Source: Blastopirellula retiformator (GTDB lineage: Bacteria > Planctomycetota > Planctomycetia > Pirellulales > Pirellulaceae). Taken from it: a stretch of DNA of 64,000 nt. The position numbers were made by a program, and so were the translations under genes. Positions 37,646-46,003 of the stretch are shown here, piece by piece. The DNA is taken from assembly GCF_007859755.1 (NCBI RefSeq), contig NZ_SJPF01000001.1:1705122-1769121 (forward strand). The letters run 5' to 3'. Positions within the stretch are counted from its first letter, which is position 1, and every line of letters begins with the position of its first letter. The notes beneath the pieces were generated by a model, which made no database searches, was not told the DNA's origin, and saw nothing but the letters and a program-made list of their open reading frames with translations.

Positions 37646-38932
37646 GTGAACGCCTGGCTCGCACTATCGATCGAACTGCGGATGTTTTTGCTGATGGTAG
37701 TCGGGGCGATCGCCGGCGGGCAGATCAATCGCGCCATCTATCGTTTGCGCTCGACGCCGGCGAGCATCGATCCCTGGACCAAGAAGCTCGACAATGCGCC
37801 TTCAAGATCGTGGTTCGATCGGATCCCGGTCTTCGGTTGGCTCTCGCTCAGTCGCGAGGTTCCGCTGCATGGCGGATACTACTGGGTGCGTCCCTTATCG
37901 ATCGATCTCTTTTTCGCCCTCTTCACGCCGTACTACTACTGGATGATGGTCCAAGGCGATCTGCTGCCGGAGATCATCATGACGCCGGCTGCACAAATGC
38001 AGTGGGCGCTGCACGCCACGTTCCTCAGCCACATGACATTGATCGGGTTCATGGCGGTCGCCACGTTCATCGACTTTGACGAACGACTGATTCCCGATGA
38101 GATTACGATCCCGGGATTTCTACTTGGATTGATCTTCGCCGCTGCGATGCCGATGTCGCTGTTGACCGTGCCCGATCCGCCGGTCACGTTCATACCGCTC
38201 AACTTCAATGGTCCGATCGAAGCGACGTTCCTGCGTCTGACGACCGGAGATCAACCATGGCCCGACGTCTTGAATGGCGTCGCCGGACTGGTGCTGGGAC
38301 TGGTCTTGTACTTTGGCTGGTGGTTGGCGATCACGCCCAAGATCATCTGGTGGCGGAAGGGAATCAAGCGAGGTTGTGATTTTCTGGTCGGCAGTTTTCG
38401 GCGGTACGCGCTGACGCCGTTTTACCTCGGCTTGTTAGCGATTGGTCTGATCGGCATCTCGACCGTGTGGCTGCTCGCCGGCGGCAACGACTCTTGGCAA
38501 GGCTTACTGACTTCGCTCTGCGGGATGGCGTTTGCGGGAGCGCTGATCTGGCTGGTGCGCATCTTCGCCGGCGCCGCGCTCGGGCGCGAGGCGATGGGCT
38601 TCGGCGACGTGACGCTGATGTTTATGATCGGCGCCTATGTCGGTTGGCAGCCGGCGATTGCAATCTTCTTTCTCGCGCCAATGATCGCCTGTCTGTTTGC
38701 GGTTGGACGTTGGCTGCTGACCGGCGATGTGGCGCTCGCTTTCGGTCCCTACCTTTGCTTTGGCACGATGGTGGTCTTTCTCTGTTGGCCCAGCTTCTGG
38801 TATCAGTATTCGCCGATGCTAGTATTGGGTTGGATTCTGCCGGCGATCTTCTTGGCGCTGCCGATTTGTGTTGGGATGATCCTGTGGCCCTGGCAGGTCT
38901 TCAAAGAGCGGGTTCTCTTTCGCGATTCGTAG
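37646..38932 (+). CDS. Type IV prepilin peptidase (A24 family)
   Basis: 428 residues from GTG 37646, with AAGGAAA 9 nt upstream. Multi-helix membrane aspartyl protease: first Asp in ATFIDFDERLIPDEITIPG, second in GFGDVTLMFMIGAYVG (GxGD motif). The zinc-binding CxxC domain usual in PilD is missing. It should cleave prepilin leaders, for example the DUF1559 protein in this window. A ~150-residue insertion between the two Asp regions makes it longer than standard PilD. Confidence 0.9.
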   Translation: MNAWLALSIELRMFLLMVVGAIAGGQINRAIYRLRSTPASIDPWTKKLDNAPSRSWFDRIPVFGWLSLSREVPLHGGYYWVRPLSIDLFFALFTPYYYWMMVQGDLLPEIIMTPAAQMQWALHATFLSHMTLIGFMAVATFIDFDERLIPDEITIPGFLLGLIFAAAMPMSLLTVPDPPVTFIPLNFNGPIEATFLRLTTGDQPWPDVLNGVAGLVLGLVLYFGWWLAITPKIIWWRKGIKRGCDFLVGSFRRYALTPFYLGLLAIGLIGISTVWLLAGGNDSWQGLLTSLCGMAFAGALIWLVRIFAGAALGREAMGFGDVTLMFMIGAYVGWQPAIAIFFLAPMIACLFAVGRWLLTGDVALAFGPYLCFGTMVVFLCWPSFWYQYSPMLVLGWILPAIFLALPICVGMILWPWQVFKERVLFRDS

Positions 38933-38953
38933 GCGTCGTTTTTCGCTCGCGAC

Positions 38954-38991
38954 CGCATTTCCCTCGCTCGCGCTTCGGGCTACTATTTGCG
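38954..38991 (+). repeat. GCTCGCGCTTCGGG repeat, solitary copy
   Basis: The first 29 bases (CGCATTTCCCTCGC...GGGCTA) are identical to 45975-46003, and the next nine (CTATTTGCG) differ by one base from 46004-46012. It lies 21 nt after the prepilin peptidase stop. Confidence 0.8.
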
Positions 38992-39075
38992 TTTCCCCCC
39001 CCCCGGTTTTTCGGGCGTAAAAATCGTCCGGCACGTTCTCTAGAAAAAGCTATTCTTGCCCAGGAGAACTGTCTG

Positions 39076-39588
39076 ATGCTGCGCCCACCTTTCGAAACCA
39101 TCACCGACCTGACGGCCGACGCCGATGTCGTTCGCGCGCGCCGGTATGGGCTGATCGTGGCGCGGAAGTCGCAGTTGGAAGCGATTCACTTTCGCCCCTG
39201 GCCGAAGATGATCTCGCGTTTGGAGGTCATGACGATCGGCAGGTACGTCCACCGTCGATCGCGCGGCGACTGCTGCTGGCTCTATTACAATGCACCCGCC
39301 TCGGCGCCTGATTTCTTGTCGCTGGTCTATGTCGTCTCGGGCAAAGAAACCACCTGGCGGACGTTTCGCACGGCGCTGAAGACGCTCGACGGCATCGCCC
39401 AGATTCGTGGGGCGGCGGCGATCGTGACCGACGTCTCGAATCCGCTAATCACCGAGCGGAACCTTTGCCGCAACGGTTGGCAGCCGCATTGCGAGCACCT
39501 GCCGGGGCGGAACTATATCAAGCGATTCTATGGCGACTATCCCCGTCTGGCGGCTGAGACGACCAAGCGGGAAGTGCTAGCGTCGTAA
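39076..39588 (+). CDS. Conserved planctomycete protein of unknown function
   Basis: 170 residues from ATG 39076, with AGGAGA 9 nt upstream. Features: ARRYGLIVARKSQLEAIHFRPWPK, TIGRYVHRRSRGDCCWLYYN and a C-terminal EHLPGRNYIKRFYGDYP. The central FRTALKTLDGIAQIRGAAAIVTDVSNP suggests an alpha/beta fold; a GNAT-like fold is possible, without the CoA loop being clear. No function assigned. Confidence 0.75.
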   Translation: MLRPPFETITDLTADADVVRARRYGLIVARKSQLEAIHFRPWPKMISRLEVMTIGRYVHRRSRGDCCWLYYNAPASAPDFLSLVYVVSGKETTWRTFRTALKTLDGIAQIRGAAAIVTDVSNPLITERNLCRNGWQPHCEHLPGRNYIKRFYGDYPRLAAETTKREVLAS

Positions 39589-39678
39589 GAAAGCGACCTT
39601 GTCGTCATCAACGGCGCTTGCTACGATCCGCCCCGCTGGCCAGATTGTCTCAAGTTTCGAACCCGATTTGCCGACACG

Positions 39679-40476
39679 ATGTTCCGCTTTGTCGCCGCCA
39701 TTCTGTTGTTTGCGTTTGCCGCTGGGTGCAAGAGCGACGCTGCGCTGCGCCAACAGGTGCAAGACGCTCAGCAACAGCAACAGGCCCAAATCGCCGAATT
39801 CCAACGCCGCGCTTCCGGGCTCGACGCCAACAATCAAGATCTGCACGCTCAGATCGCCCAGTCGCAACAACAAGCCAAGATCCTGCAGGACGAAGTCGGC
39901 CTGCTGAAGAAACAGCTTCGCGACGCTGGCGAACAACTCTCGATGGCTCAGCAGCAAATCGCTTCGGCCAAACAAGAGAACACGACGCTGTTGGCGTCGA
40001 CGCGACAGCGGGGCGGGGCGATTATCACCCCCAACAACAGTTTGCAGCAAAGCGTCTCGCAGATTCAGATTCCCGGCGCCCAGGTGCGCGTCGATGGCGA
40101 TTTGATCCGGATCGAGATTCCGGCCGACATGGTCTTCATGACCGGCAGCAATCAACTGCATCAGAACGCCTACGCCACGCTTGACCAGGTCGCCGTGACG
40201 ATCCGGCAGCAGTTTCCCCGCAATCTAATTGGGGTCGAAGGGCATACCGACAATTCACCCGCCTCGCCGCCGTTCGCCTCGCAGCATCAGCTGTCGGCCA
40301 GCATGGCGCAGGCCACCTTCGATCAACTGGTCGCTCGCGGTCAGGTGCCGGCCAATCGGATGTTCGTCGTCGGCCACGGCGGCAATCATCCGGTCGTCTC
40401 CAATGCGACCCCGGCCGGTCAGGCCCGCAACCGCCGCATTGATATTGTGATCTACCCGGACGACGTCGGCTCTTAA
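39679..40476 (+). CDS. OmpA-family lipoprotein with coiled coil
   Basis: 265 residues. Lipoprotein signal with lipobox FAAGC (Cys17). Residues ~25-110 are a Gln/Ala-rich coiled coil (QQVQDAQQQQQAQIAEFQRR and onward). The C-terminal ~125 residues are an OmpA domain binding peptidoglycan: IPADMVFMTGSNQLHQNA, GVEGHTDNSP, FVVGHGGNHPV and ARNRRIDIVI. It probably anchors the outer membrane to a cell wall layer. Confidence 0.92.
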   Translation: MFRFVAAILLFAFAAGCKSDAALRQQVQDAQQQQQAQIAEFQRRASGLDANNQDLHAQIAQSQQQAKILQDEVGLLKKQLRDAGEQLSMAQQQIASAKQENTTLLASTRQRGGAIITPNNSLQQSVSQIQIPGAQVRVDGDLIRIEIPADMVFMTGSNQLHQNAYATLDQVAVTIRQQFPRNLIGVEGHTDNSPASPPFASQHQLSASMAQATFDQLVARGQVPANRMFVVGHGGNHPVVSNATPAGQARNRRIDIVIYPDDVGS

Positions 40477-40633
40477 AGCGGCGTTAACGTCCGAATCTCG
40501 CCCCTTTCGGGGCGCCTGACGATTTCGGCCGATCCCAATTACAATGGATCGCTCTACCGCTGAACTTTTCCCCTGCCGGGGCGTCCATTGGGCGGAGCAA
40601 GTCCGACCCTGCTAGATCCAAAAGCGAGCCGAG

Positions 40634-41251
40634 ATGATCACGATTATTGACTACCAGATGGGCAACCTTCGCAGTGTGCAAAAAGCGATCGAGAAGGTTG
40701 GGCACTCGGCGGTCATCAGCAGCGACCCCAAGGAGATCGCCCAGGCCGATCACTTGATCTTGCCCGGCGTTGGCGCCTTTGAGGATGCGATCACCGAGCT
40801 TCGTCGCCGCGACATGGTAGGCGTGATCAAGGATCATATCGACGCAGGCAAGCCGTTCTTGGGGATTTGCCTCGGGCTGCAGTTGCTCTTCGACGTCGGA
40901 TACGAAGGGGGCGAGTTTGAAGGTCTGGGGATCGTCCCCGGCAAGGTGGTTCGCTTTGAAGTTCCGCCCGAACTGAAGGTCCCCCACATGGGTTGGAACC
41001 AGGTGACGTTCCGGCACAAGCCGCCGATCTTTGAGGGGATCGAGCCGCAGACTCACTTCTACTTCGTCCACTCTTACTACGTTGTTCCCAATGATGAGGC
41101 GGTCATCGCCGTCGAAGCGACGTATGACAAGCCGTTTTGTGCGGCGATCTGGCGCGACAATCTGGTCGCCACGCAGTTCCATCCTGAAAAGAGCCAAGCG
41201 AGCGGACTGCACGTGTTGAAGAATTTCGCCGAGTGGACTCCTGCGGCCTAG
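40634..41251 (+). CDS. hisH: Imidazole glycerol phosphate synthase, glutaminase subunit
   Basis: 205 residues. Class I glutamine amidotransferase triad: Cys79 in [11 protein letters not shown], His183 and Glu185 in QFHPEKSQ. It supplies ammonia to HisF for imidazole ring formation in histidine synthesis. hisA follows after 155 nt; hisF is not in the window. GAGCCGAG lies upstream. Confidence 0.97.
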   Translation: MITIIDYQMGNLRSVQKAIEKVGHSAVISSDPKEIAQADHLILPGVGAFEDAITELRRRDMVGVIKDHIDAGKPFLGICLGLQLLFDVGYEGGEFEGLGIVPGKVVRFEVPPELKVPHMGWNQVTFRHKPPIFEGIEPQTHFYFVHSYYVVPNDEAVIAVEATYDKPFCAAIWRDNLVATQFHPEKSQASGLHVLKNFAEWTPAA

Positions 41252-41406
41252 GCCGAATTCTCGCCTCCTTGGCGGCGTTAAACTCCTTGCGGCAAGTAGC
41301 AAATACTTGTCGCTGGGACCTTTATGTGGGATATTTGAAGTAGCGGAACCACCGCGTATCCGCTTTGTTCTTTGCAAGCAGCTCGCAGTTAGAAAGATCT
41401 GACGTC

Positions 41407-42132
41407 ATGCAGATTTGGCCCGCCATTGATCTTCGGGGCGGTAAATGCGTTCGCCTTCAACAAGGCGATTACAACCGAGAAACTGTCTTCGGCGATGACC
41501 CGGCCGACATGGCCAAGCGGTGGGTCGAGCAAGGCGCCGAGTGTCTGCATCTGGTTGATCTCGACGGCGCCAAAGATGGCCAGGTCAGCAACCGCGACGC
41601 GATCGCCCAAATCTTGAAGGCGGTCGACATTCCGTGCGAACTGGGTGGCGGCATCCGCGACGAAGAAACGATCAAGACGCTGCTTGATCTCGGCATGTCT
41701 CGCCTGGTGATCGGCAGCAAGGCGGTGCGCGAGCCTGACTGGTTTGAAGAGATGTGCACGCGTTATCCCGACAAGTTGGCGCTTGGCATCGATGCCCGCG
41801 ACGGTTTGGCGGCGACCGATGGTTGGCTTGAAACGAGCAACGTCTCGGCGATCACGCTGGCCCAAAAATACGAACATCTGCCGATTGCGGCAGTGATTTA
41901 TACCGATATCGCGACCGACGGCATGATGGCCGGTCCCAACGTCCCGGCGATGGCGGAAATGAAAGCGTCGATTCGCTTTCCGGTCGTCGCCTCCGGCGGC
42001 GTGACCACCGTCGAAGACGTCACGCAATTGGCGGCCGCCGGCCTCGACGGCGCGATCGTCGGACGAACTTTGTATGAAGGAAAAATGACCGTATCGGCCG
42101 CTGTGGAAGCGGCTCGAGCGGCCCTTTTATAG
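41407..42132 (+). CDS. hisA: ProFAR isomerase (HisA)
   Basis: 241 residues from ATG 41407; the 14 upstream in-frame codons do not look like HisA. TIM barrel with base Asp8 in MQIWPAIDLRGGKCVRL and acid Asp in IYTDIATDGMM; phosphate sites CELGGGIRD and VVASGGVTT plus GAIVGRTLYEG. It opens the ProFAR aminoaldose to PRFAR in the fourth step of histidine synthesis. Confidence 0.97.
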   Translation: MQIWPAIDLRGGKCVRLQQGDYNRETVFGDDPADMAKRWVEQGAECLHLVDLDGAKDGQVSNRDAIAQILKAVDIPCELGGGIRDEETIKTLLDLGMSRLVIGSKAVREPDWFEEMCTRYPDKLALGIDARDGLAATDGWLETSNVSAITLAQKYEHLPIAAVIYTDIATDGMMAGPNVPAMAEMKASIRFPVVASGGVTTVEDVTQLAAAGLDGAIVGRTLYEGKMTVSAAVEAARAALL

Positions 42133-42309
42133 CCCGTGGAACGTTACGTCATCCCCATTCGCAACACGCGACGTAAGCAAAGGAGCGATTCAACCGCCGC
42201 CCTCACCAAGTAGACGCAGCATTCCCAGGCCGACCGTGGCGAGTTTATGACCGCACCGGCGATCGGCGACTCGCCAAGTCTTCCAACCCCGTTTTTAGGA
42301 GTCTTGGTT

Positions 42310-44412
42310 ATGTCTACCCGTCTTGAGGCAAGCGTCCGCGATATTGTACTGTGCGGTCATGGCTCAACTGGAAAAACGAGCCTGGTTGACCGCATTCTCG
42401 AGTCGACCCACGAAGTCGAAGGTCGTCACAGCGTCGACGACGGCACCAGCGTCACCGACTTTGAGCCCGAAGAAAGACTGCATCACTACTCGGTCGATGC
42501 GGCGCTGGCTCACTTCCGCCACCGCGGCGTCCGCTTTAATTGCATCGACGCTCCTGGCTATCCCGATTTCATCGGCCAAACGATCTCGGCCATGCGCGGC
42601 GCTGATACCGCCGTGATCGTCATCGACGCCCATGCCGGCATCGCCGTCAACACCCGCCGCGTCTACGCCGAAGCGGAGCGAGCCGGGCTCGGACGAATCA
42701 TCGTCATTAACAAGATGGACATCGAAAACGTCGACTATCCGTCCCTGCTCGACTCGATTCGCCAGACGTTCGGCGCCCAGTGTATTCCGTTCAACGTCCC
42801 CTGCGCCCAAGGTGGTCACTTTGATCGCGTCGTCGGCGTGATGGATGATTCCGCCGACCGTAGCGGAGCGTTGGTCGATCCCGGCGAATTCCGGCAACCG
42901 CTGATCGAAGCGGCGATCGAAGCGGATGAGGCCTGGATGGAACGCTATTTTGATGGCGAAATCCCGAGTCGGGCTGAGCTGGCCGACTTGATCCCGCATG
43001 CCGTCGCCGCCGGGGCATTGGTTCCGATCGTCAGCTGCTCGATCAAGTCAGGCGTCGGTTTTCCGGAGTTGCTTGATGCGCTCGCCGTCTGCTCGGTGCC
43101 GCCGTCGATGATGCATCGCAGCGCTCTGGGCCCCGATGGTCAGCCGGTTGAAATCGATGGCGATCCTGATGGACCGCTGGCCGCGCAGGTCTTCAAAACG
43201 CGGATTGATCCGTTCGTTCAGAAGCTGTCGTACATTCGCGTCTATAACGGCACGCTCCACAAGGACGAGTTGATTCATCTGACCAACGGCAGTCGCAAAG
43301 GGGTGAAGATCGGTCAATTGCTGGAAGTGCAGGGCGCCGAACTTCGTCCGGTCGACGAAGCGCATCCCGGCGATATCGTCGCGGTCGCCAAGATCGAATA
43401 TCTGCATACCGGCGTTAACGAAGGCGAATTGAAACTGCCGGAGATCGACTTTCCCGAACCGATGGTCGGCGTCGCGATCCGTCCGAAAAGCCGCAACGAC
43501 GAAGCGAAGCTCGCCGCGGCGCTGCATAAGCTGGTCGAAGAAGATCCGACTGTGCGAATCGAGCATGATCCGCAAACGCATGAAGTGGTCTTGCGCGGCA
43601 TGAGCGATTTGCATCTCTGTCTGTTGCAAGAGCGACTCTTGCGGCGCGATCATGTCGAGATCGAAACGCACGAGCCGCAGATTCCGTATCACGAGACCAT
43701 TCAAAGCGAAGCGGAAGGTTCGTTCCGGCACAAGAAGCAGACGGGCGGGCGAGGCCAGTTCGCCGAAGTCCACGTGCGGGTCTTCCCGTTACCGCGCGGT
43801 ACCGACATCGAGCAGTTCGCCACCAAGAGTCGCTTTCCCCACATGAAGCATCGGCGCTACCTGCCGGAGTACAACTTCCTGTGGATCGATTCCATTGTTG
43901 GCGGATCGATCCCTGGCAACTTCCTGCCGGCGATTGAGAAGGGTTTTCTGGAACGGCTGAACCAAGGGGTGTTGGCCGGTTGTCAGATTCAGAACCTGTG
44001 CGTTGAAGTCTTCTTTGGTAAGTACCATCCGGTCGACAGTTCGGAAGCGGCGTTCAAGATCGCCGGCTCGAAGGTGCTGCGAGACGTGTTCAAGAAGGCG
44101 AATCCGGTGCTGCTAGAGCCAATGGCCGAACTGGAGATCACGGTGCCTGAGGGGATGATGGGAGACGTTTACAGCGATCTCTCGACCCGCCGCGGTCAGG
44201 TGCTGGGCGCCCAGAGCGACAGTCCCGGATATCAAACGATTTGCGCGACCGTGCCGCTGGCCGAGGTCATGACCTACGCTAGAACGCTGTCGAGTATGAC
44301 CGGCGGCCAGGGATCGTACTCGATGCGATTTAGCCATTACGACGCTGCTCCGCCGAACGTCCAAATGGCCGTTCTGCGTCAGTCGGGACAGGTCGAGGAA
44401 GACGATTCGTAA
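42310..44412 (+). CDS. Elongation-factor-G-like GTPase
   Basis: 700 residues from ATG 42310, with AGGAG 9 nt upstream. GTPase motifs: G1 GHGSTGKTSL (EF-G has AHIDAGKTT), G3 DAPGYPDF, G4 NKMD. Domains II-V follow (LHLCLLQERLLRRDHVEIE, KKQTGGRGQFAEVHVRV, then the C-terminal SDSPGYQTICATVPLAEVMTYAR). It belongs to the second EF-G group (FusA2-like), not the canonical translocase, and may act in recycling or stress translation. Confidence 0.9.
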   Translation: MSTRLEASVRDIVLCGHGSTGKTSLVDRILESTHEVEGRHSVDDGTSVTDFEPEERLHHYSVDAALAHFRHRGVRFNCIDAPGYPDFIGQTISAMRGADTAVIVIDAHAGIAVNTRRVYAEAERAGLGRIIVINKMDIENVDYPSLLDSIRQTFGAQCIPFNVPCAQGGHFDRVVGVMDDSADRSGALVDPGEFRQPLIEAAIEADEAWMERYFDGEIPSRAELADLIPHAVAAGALVPIVSCSIKSGVGFPELLDALAVCSVPPSMMHRSALGPDGQPVEIDGDPDGPLAAQVFKTRIDPFVQKLSYIRVYNGTLHKDELIHLTNGSRKGVKIGQLLEVQGAELRPVDEAHPGDIVAVAKIEYLHTGVNEGELKLPEIDFPEPMVGVAIRPKSRNDEAKLAAALHKLVEEDPTVRIEHDPQTHEVVLRGMSDLHLCLLQERLLRRDHVEIETHEPQIPYHETIQSEAEGSFRHKKQTGGRGQFAEVHVRVFPLPRGTDIEQFATKSRFPHMKHRRYLPEYNFLWIDSIVGGSIPGNFLPAIEKGFLERLNQGVLAGCQIQNLCVEVFFGKYHPVDSSEAAFKIAGSKVLRDVFKKANPVLLEPMAELEITVPEGMMGDVYSDLSTRRGQVLGAQSDSPGYQTICATVPLAEVMTYARTLSSMTGGQGSYSMRFSHYDAAPPNVQMAVLRQSGQVEEDDS

Positions 44413-44634
44413 CCGCATCGTCTCGCGGGGCATCAAAAAGAGAAGGTCGCCGGCCAAACAGGTCACGGGCCAATCCGCCGGCCGGCGACTGGCGGTTACA
44501 AATCGGACTAAACTTCGCTTTCGGAAAAAGACGAAGAAAAGTGCGCCCCTTTGTATTGCAGGGGGGCGAAGCGTAAGATAAAGGCTCACCTGGGTGGTAA
44601 ACTTGCCCTGTTTTACCTAGATTGGTACGTCATC
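44413..44634 (+). other. Intergenic region with two hairpins upstream of the cysteine leader
   Basis: A perfect 10-bp stem GTCGCCGGCC/GGCCGGCGAC spans 44446-44489 and a second stem CGCCCC/GGGGCG spans about 44546-44572. Neither is followed by a T-run, so they are not clear terminators; they might end the EF-G-like transcript or belong to the next leader. Confidence 0.4.
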
Positions 44635-44685
44635 ATGTGCCCTGCTATGCATCGTTTCTGTTGTCGCTGTTGTTGTTTGTGCTAA
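44635..44685 (+). CDS. Cysteine-rich leader peptide of the serine acetyltransferase gene (16 aa, candidate)
   Basis: Reads [16 protein letters not shown] then TAA: seven of 16 codons are Cys, mostly TGT. It ends 79 nt before a gene whose product starts cysteine synthesis. No T-rich terminator lies between, but GTTTC-TG at 44654-44660, just at the first Cys pair, can base-pair with CAGGAAAC at 44750-44757, the downstream Shine-Dalgarno (7 pairs, one bulge). Stalling at Cys codons could therefore free the site. Cys-rich leader ORFs controlling sulfur genes are known in mycobacteria. No strong Shine-Dalgarno for the leader itself. Confidence 0.65.
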   Translation: MCPAMHRFCCRCCCLC

Positions 44686-44750
44686 ACGCCTCGCCGATCG
44701 GGACGTTCTCGATCGCCGCCGTCTCGCCCACAACGCACTCTCGCCGACGC

Positions 44751-44756
44751 AGGAAA
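44751..44756 (+). promoter_or_regulatory. Shine-Dalgarno of the serine acetyltransferase gene, possibly sequestered
   Basis: AGGAAA 8 nt before the ATG at 44765. Complementary to part of the upstream cysteine leader ORF, which suggests translational control. Confidence 0.5.
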
Positions 44757-44764
44757 CCGCAGCC

Positions 44765-45742
44765 ATGGCCTCTGACGCAAAGCTTAAAGAAGATCTTCCT
44801 TCGCTGACCGACCGCATTGTCTCCACCTACAAGCAGGTAGGTGGGATCAACTATCTCGGTCATTGCCCGCTGCCGAACTACGACATCGTCGTTTCGACCC
44901 TGGAAGATCTGAAGGAAATCATTTATCCAGGCTATCGCCGTCGCGAAGGCCTGCACATGGGCAACATCACGTACCATGTCGGCGACCTGATCGACGGGTT
45001 GCATGACAAGTTAACGACGCAGATTGCCCGGGCCTTGGAGCACGACGAACGCTTACAGCGAGAAAGGGGCGAGTGCGACCCCGATGCGTCGATCGACTAC
45101 GAAGCCAAAGGTCAGGCGATGGCGATCGAAATGCTCAATCGTCTGCCGAAATTGCGTGAGCAATTGGCGACCGACGTGCAGGCCGCCTACGACGGCGACC
45201 CCGCCTGTCGCAGTTTAGACGAAGTGATCTTCTGCTATCCTGGGCTAGAAGCGATCACGGTCTATCGGATTGCTCACGAACTGTATGTCTTGGGCGTGCC
45301 GTTCATCCCGCGGATGATGACCGAGTGGGCCCACAAGCAAACCGGTATCGATATTCACCCCGGCGCCACGATCGGCAACTACTTCTTTATCGACCACGGC
45401 ACCGGCGTGGTGATCGGGCAGACGTGCGAGATCGGCGAACATGTGAAGCTCTACCAGGGCGTGACCTTGGGCGCCTTGTCGTTTGACACCGATTCGGACG
45501 GCAACCTGGTTCGCGGCATGAAGCGTCATCCGACGATTCAGGATCACGTCGTTATTTACGCCAATGCGACGGTTTTGGGAGGACGCACGGTTGTTGGTCA
45601 CGACTCGGTGATCGCTTCGAGCGTCTGGCTGACCCGCAGTGTCGAAGCGCATACGACGGTCCTGCTCGAAAAGCCGCGACTCCGCCTCCGTAGCGAAGCG
45701 CCGGAAGAAGAGCTGACCGAAGAAGTCAACTTCCAGATCTAG
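44765..45742 (+). CDS. epsC: Serine O-acetyltransferase, EpsC type
   Basis: 325 residues. N-terminal helical region ~1-190 ([41 protein letters not shown]), then a left-handed beta helix of hexapeptide repeats: [60 protein letters not shown]. It acetylates serine with acetyl-CoA for cysteine synthesis. Longer than the E. coli CysE. Its TAG stop includes the first base of a palindromic repeat. A Cys-rich leader ORF upstream suggests attenuation by cysteine supply. Confidence 0.94.
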   Translation: MASDAKLKEDLPSLTDRIVSTYKQVGGINYLGHCPLPNYDIVVSTLEDLKEIIYPGYRRREGLHMGNITYHVGDLIDGLHDKLTTQIARALEHDERLQRERGECDPDASIDYEAKGQAMAIEMLNRLPKLREQLATDVQAAYDGDPACRSLDEVIFCYPGLEAITVYRIAHELYVLGVPFIPRMMTEWAHKQTGIDIHPGATIGNYFFIDHGTGVVIGQTCEIGEHVKLYQGVTLGALSFDTDSDGNLVRGMKRHPTIQDHVVIYANATVLGGRTVVGHDSVIASSVWLTRSVEAHTTVLLEKPRLRLRSEAPEEELTEEVNFQI

Positions 45743-45842
45743 AGCGTTTTTCTGATAGCTGTAGCGTTTCTGGCGTTGGTGAGGCAAGCTGGTCAAGGCG
45801 GCCGCAACCAGCCAGAACGCTAATGATTGAAGAAAACCGCTC
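45742..45842 (+). repeat. Nested palindromic element flanked by TA, MITE-like
   Basis: The ends GAGCGTTTTTCT and AGAAAACCGCTC are inverted repeats with one mismatch, flanked by TA on both sides (45740-45741 and 45843-45844). A second inverted pair, TAGCGTTTCTGGC / CCAGAACGCTA, lies inside. Its first base completes the TAG stop of the serine acetyltransferase gene. TA flanks are typical of IS630/mariner-type non-autonomous elements. Confidence 0.6.
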
Positions 45843-45857
45843 TAAAGCCGACGATAG

Positions 45858-46003
45858 TAGCCCGAAGCGCGAGCGAGGGAAATGCGGCCACAAGCAAACG
45901 GCGAATATCGAAGCTCGAATGACGAAACCATCACAATTCGTCATTCTGGTTTCGACATTCGTCATTTAGTCCAACGCATTTCCCTCGCTCGCGCTTCGGG
46001 CTA
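45858..46003. repeat. 29-bp perfect inverted repeat with palindromic spacer between convergent genes
   Basis: Arm 45858-45886 is the exact reverse complement of 45975-46003. The 88-bp spacer has further inverted parts (AATGACGAA/TTCGTCATT; ACGAAACCA/TGGTTTCG). A third copy of the arm is at 38954. The right arm abuts the stop codon of the YfhO-like gene (46004-46006). It may act as a bidirectional terminator or be a mobile palindrome. Confidence 0.8.

Noticed and set aside
40500..40515. CGCCCC/GGGGCG hairpin after the OmpA-like gene
   Set aside because: Strong stem but no T-run, so not called a terminator.
40542..40613. 23-codon ORF upstream of hisH, tested as a His leader peptide
   Set aside because: Only one His codon and no terminator; no attenuation logic.
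44622..44807. 61-codon frame overlapping the cysteine leader in another phase
   Set aside because: Runs into the serine acetyltransferase gene out of frame; the 16-codon Cys ORF explains the codon pattern better.
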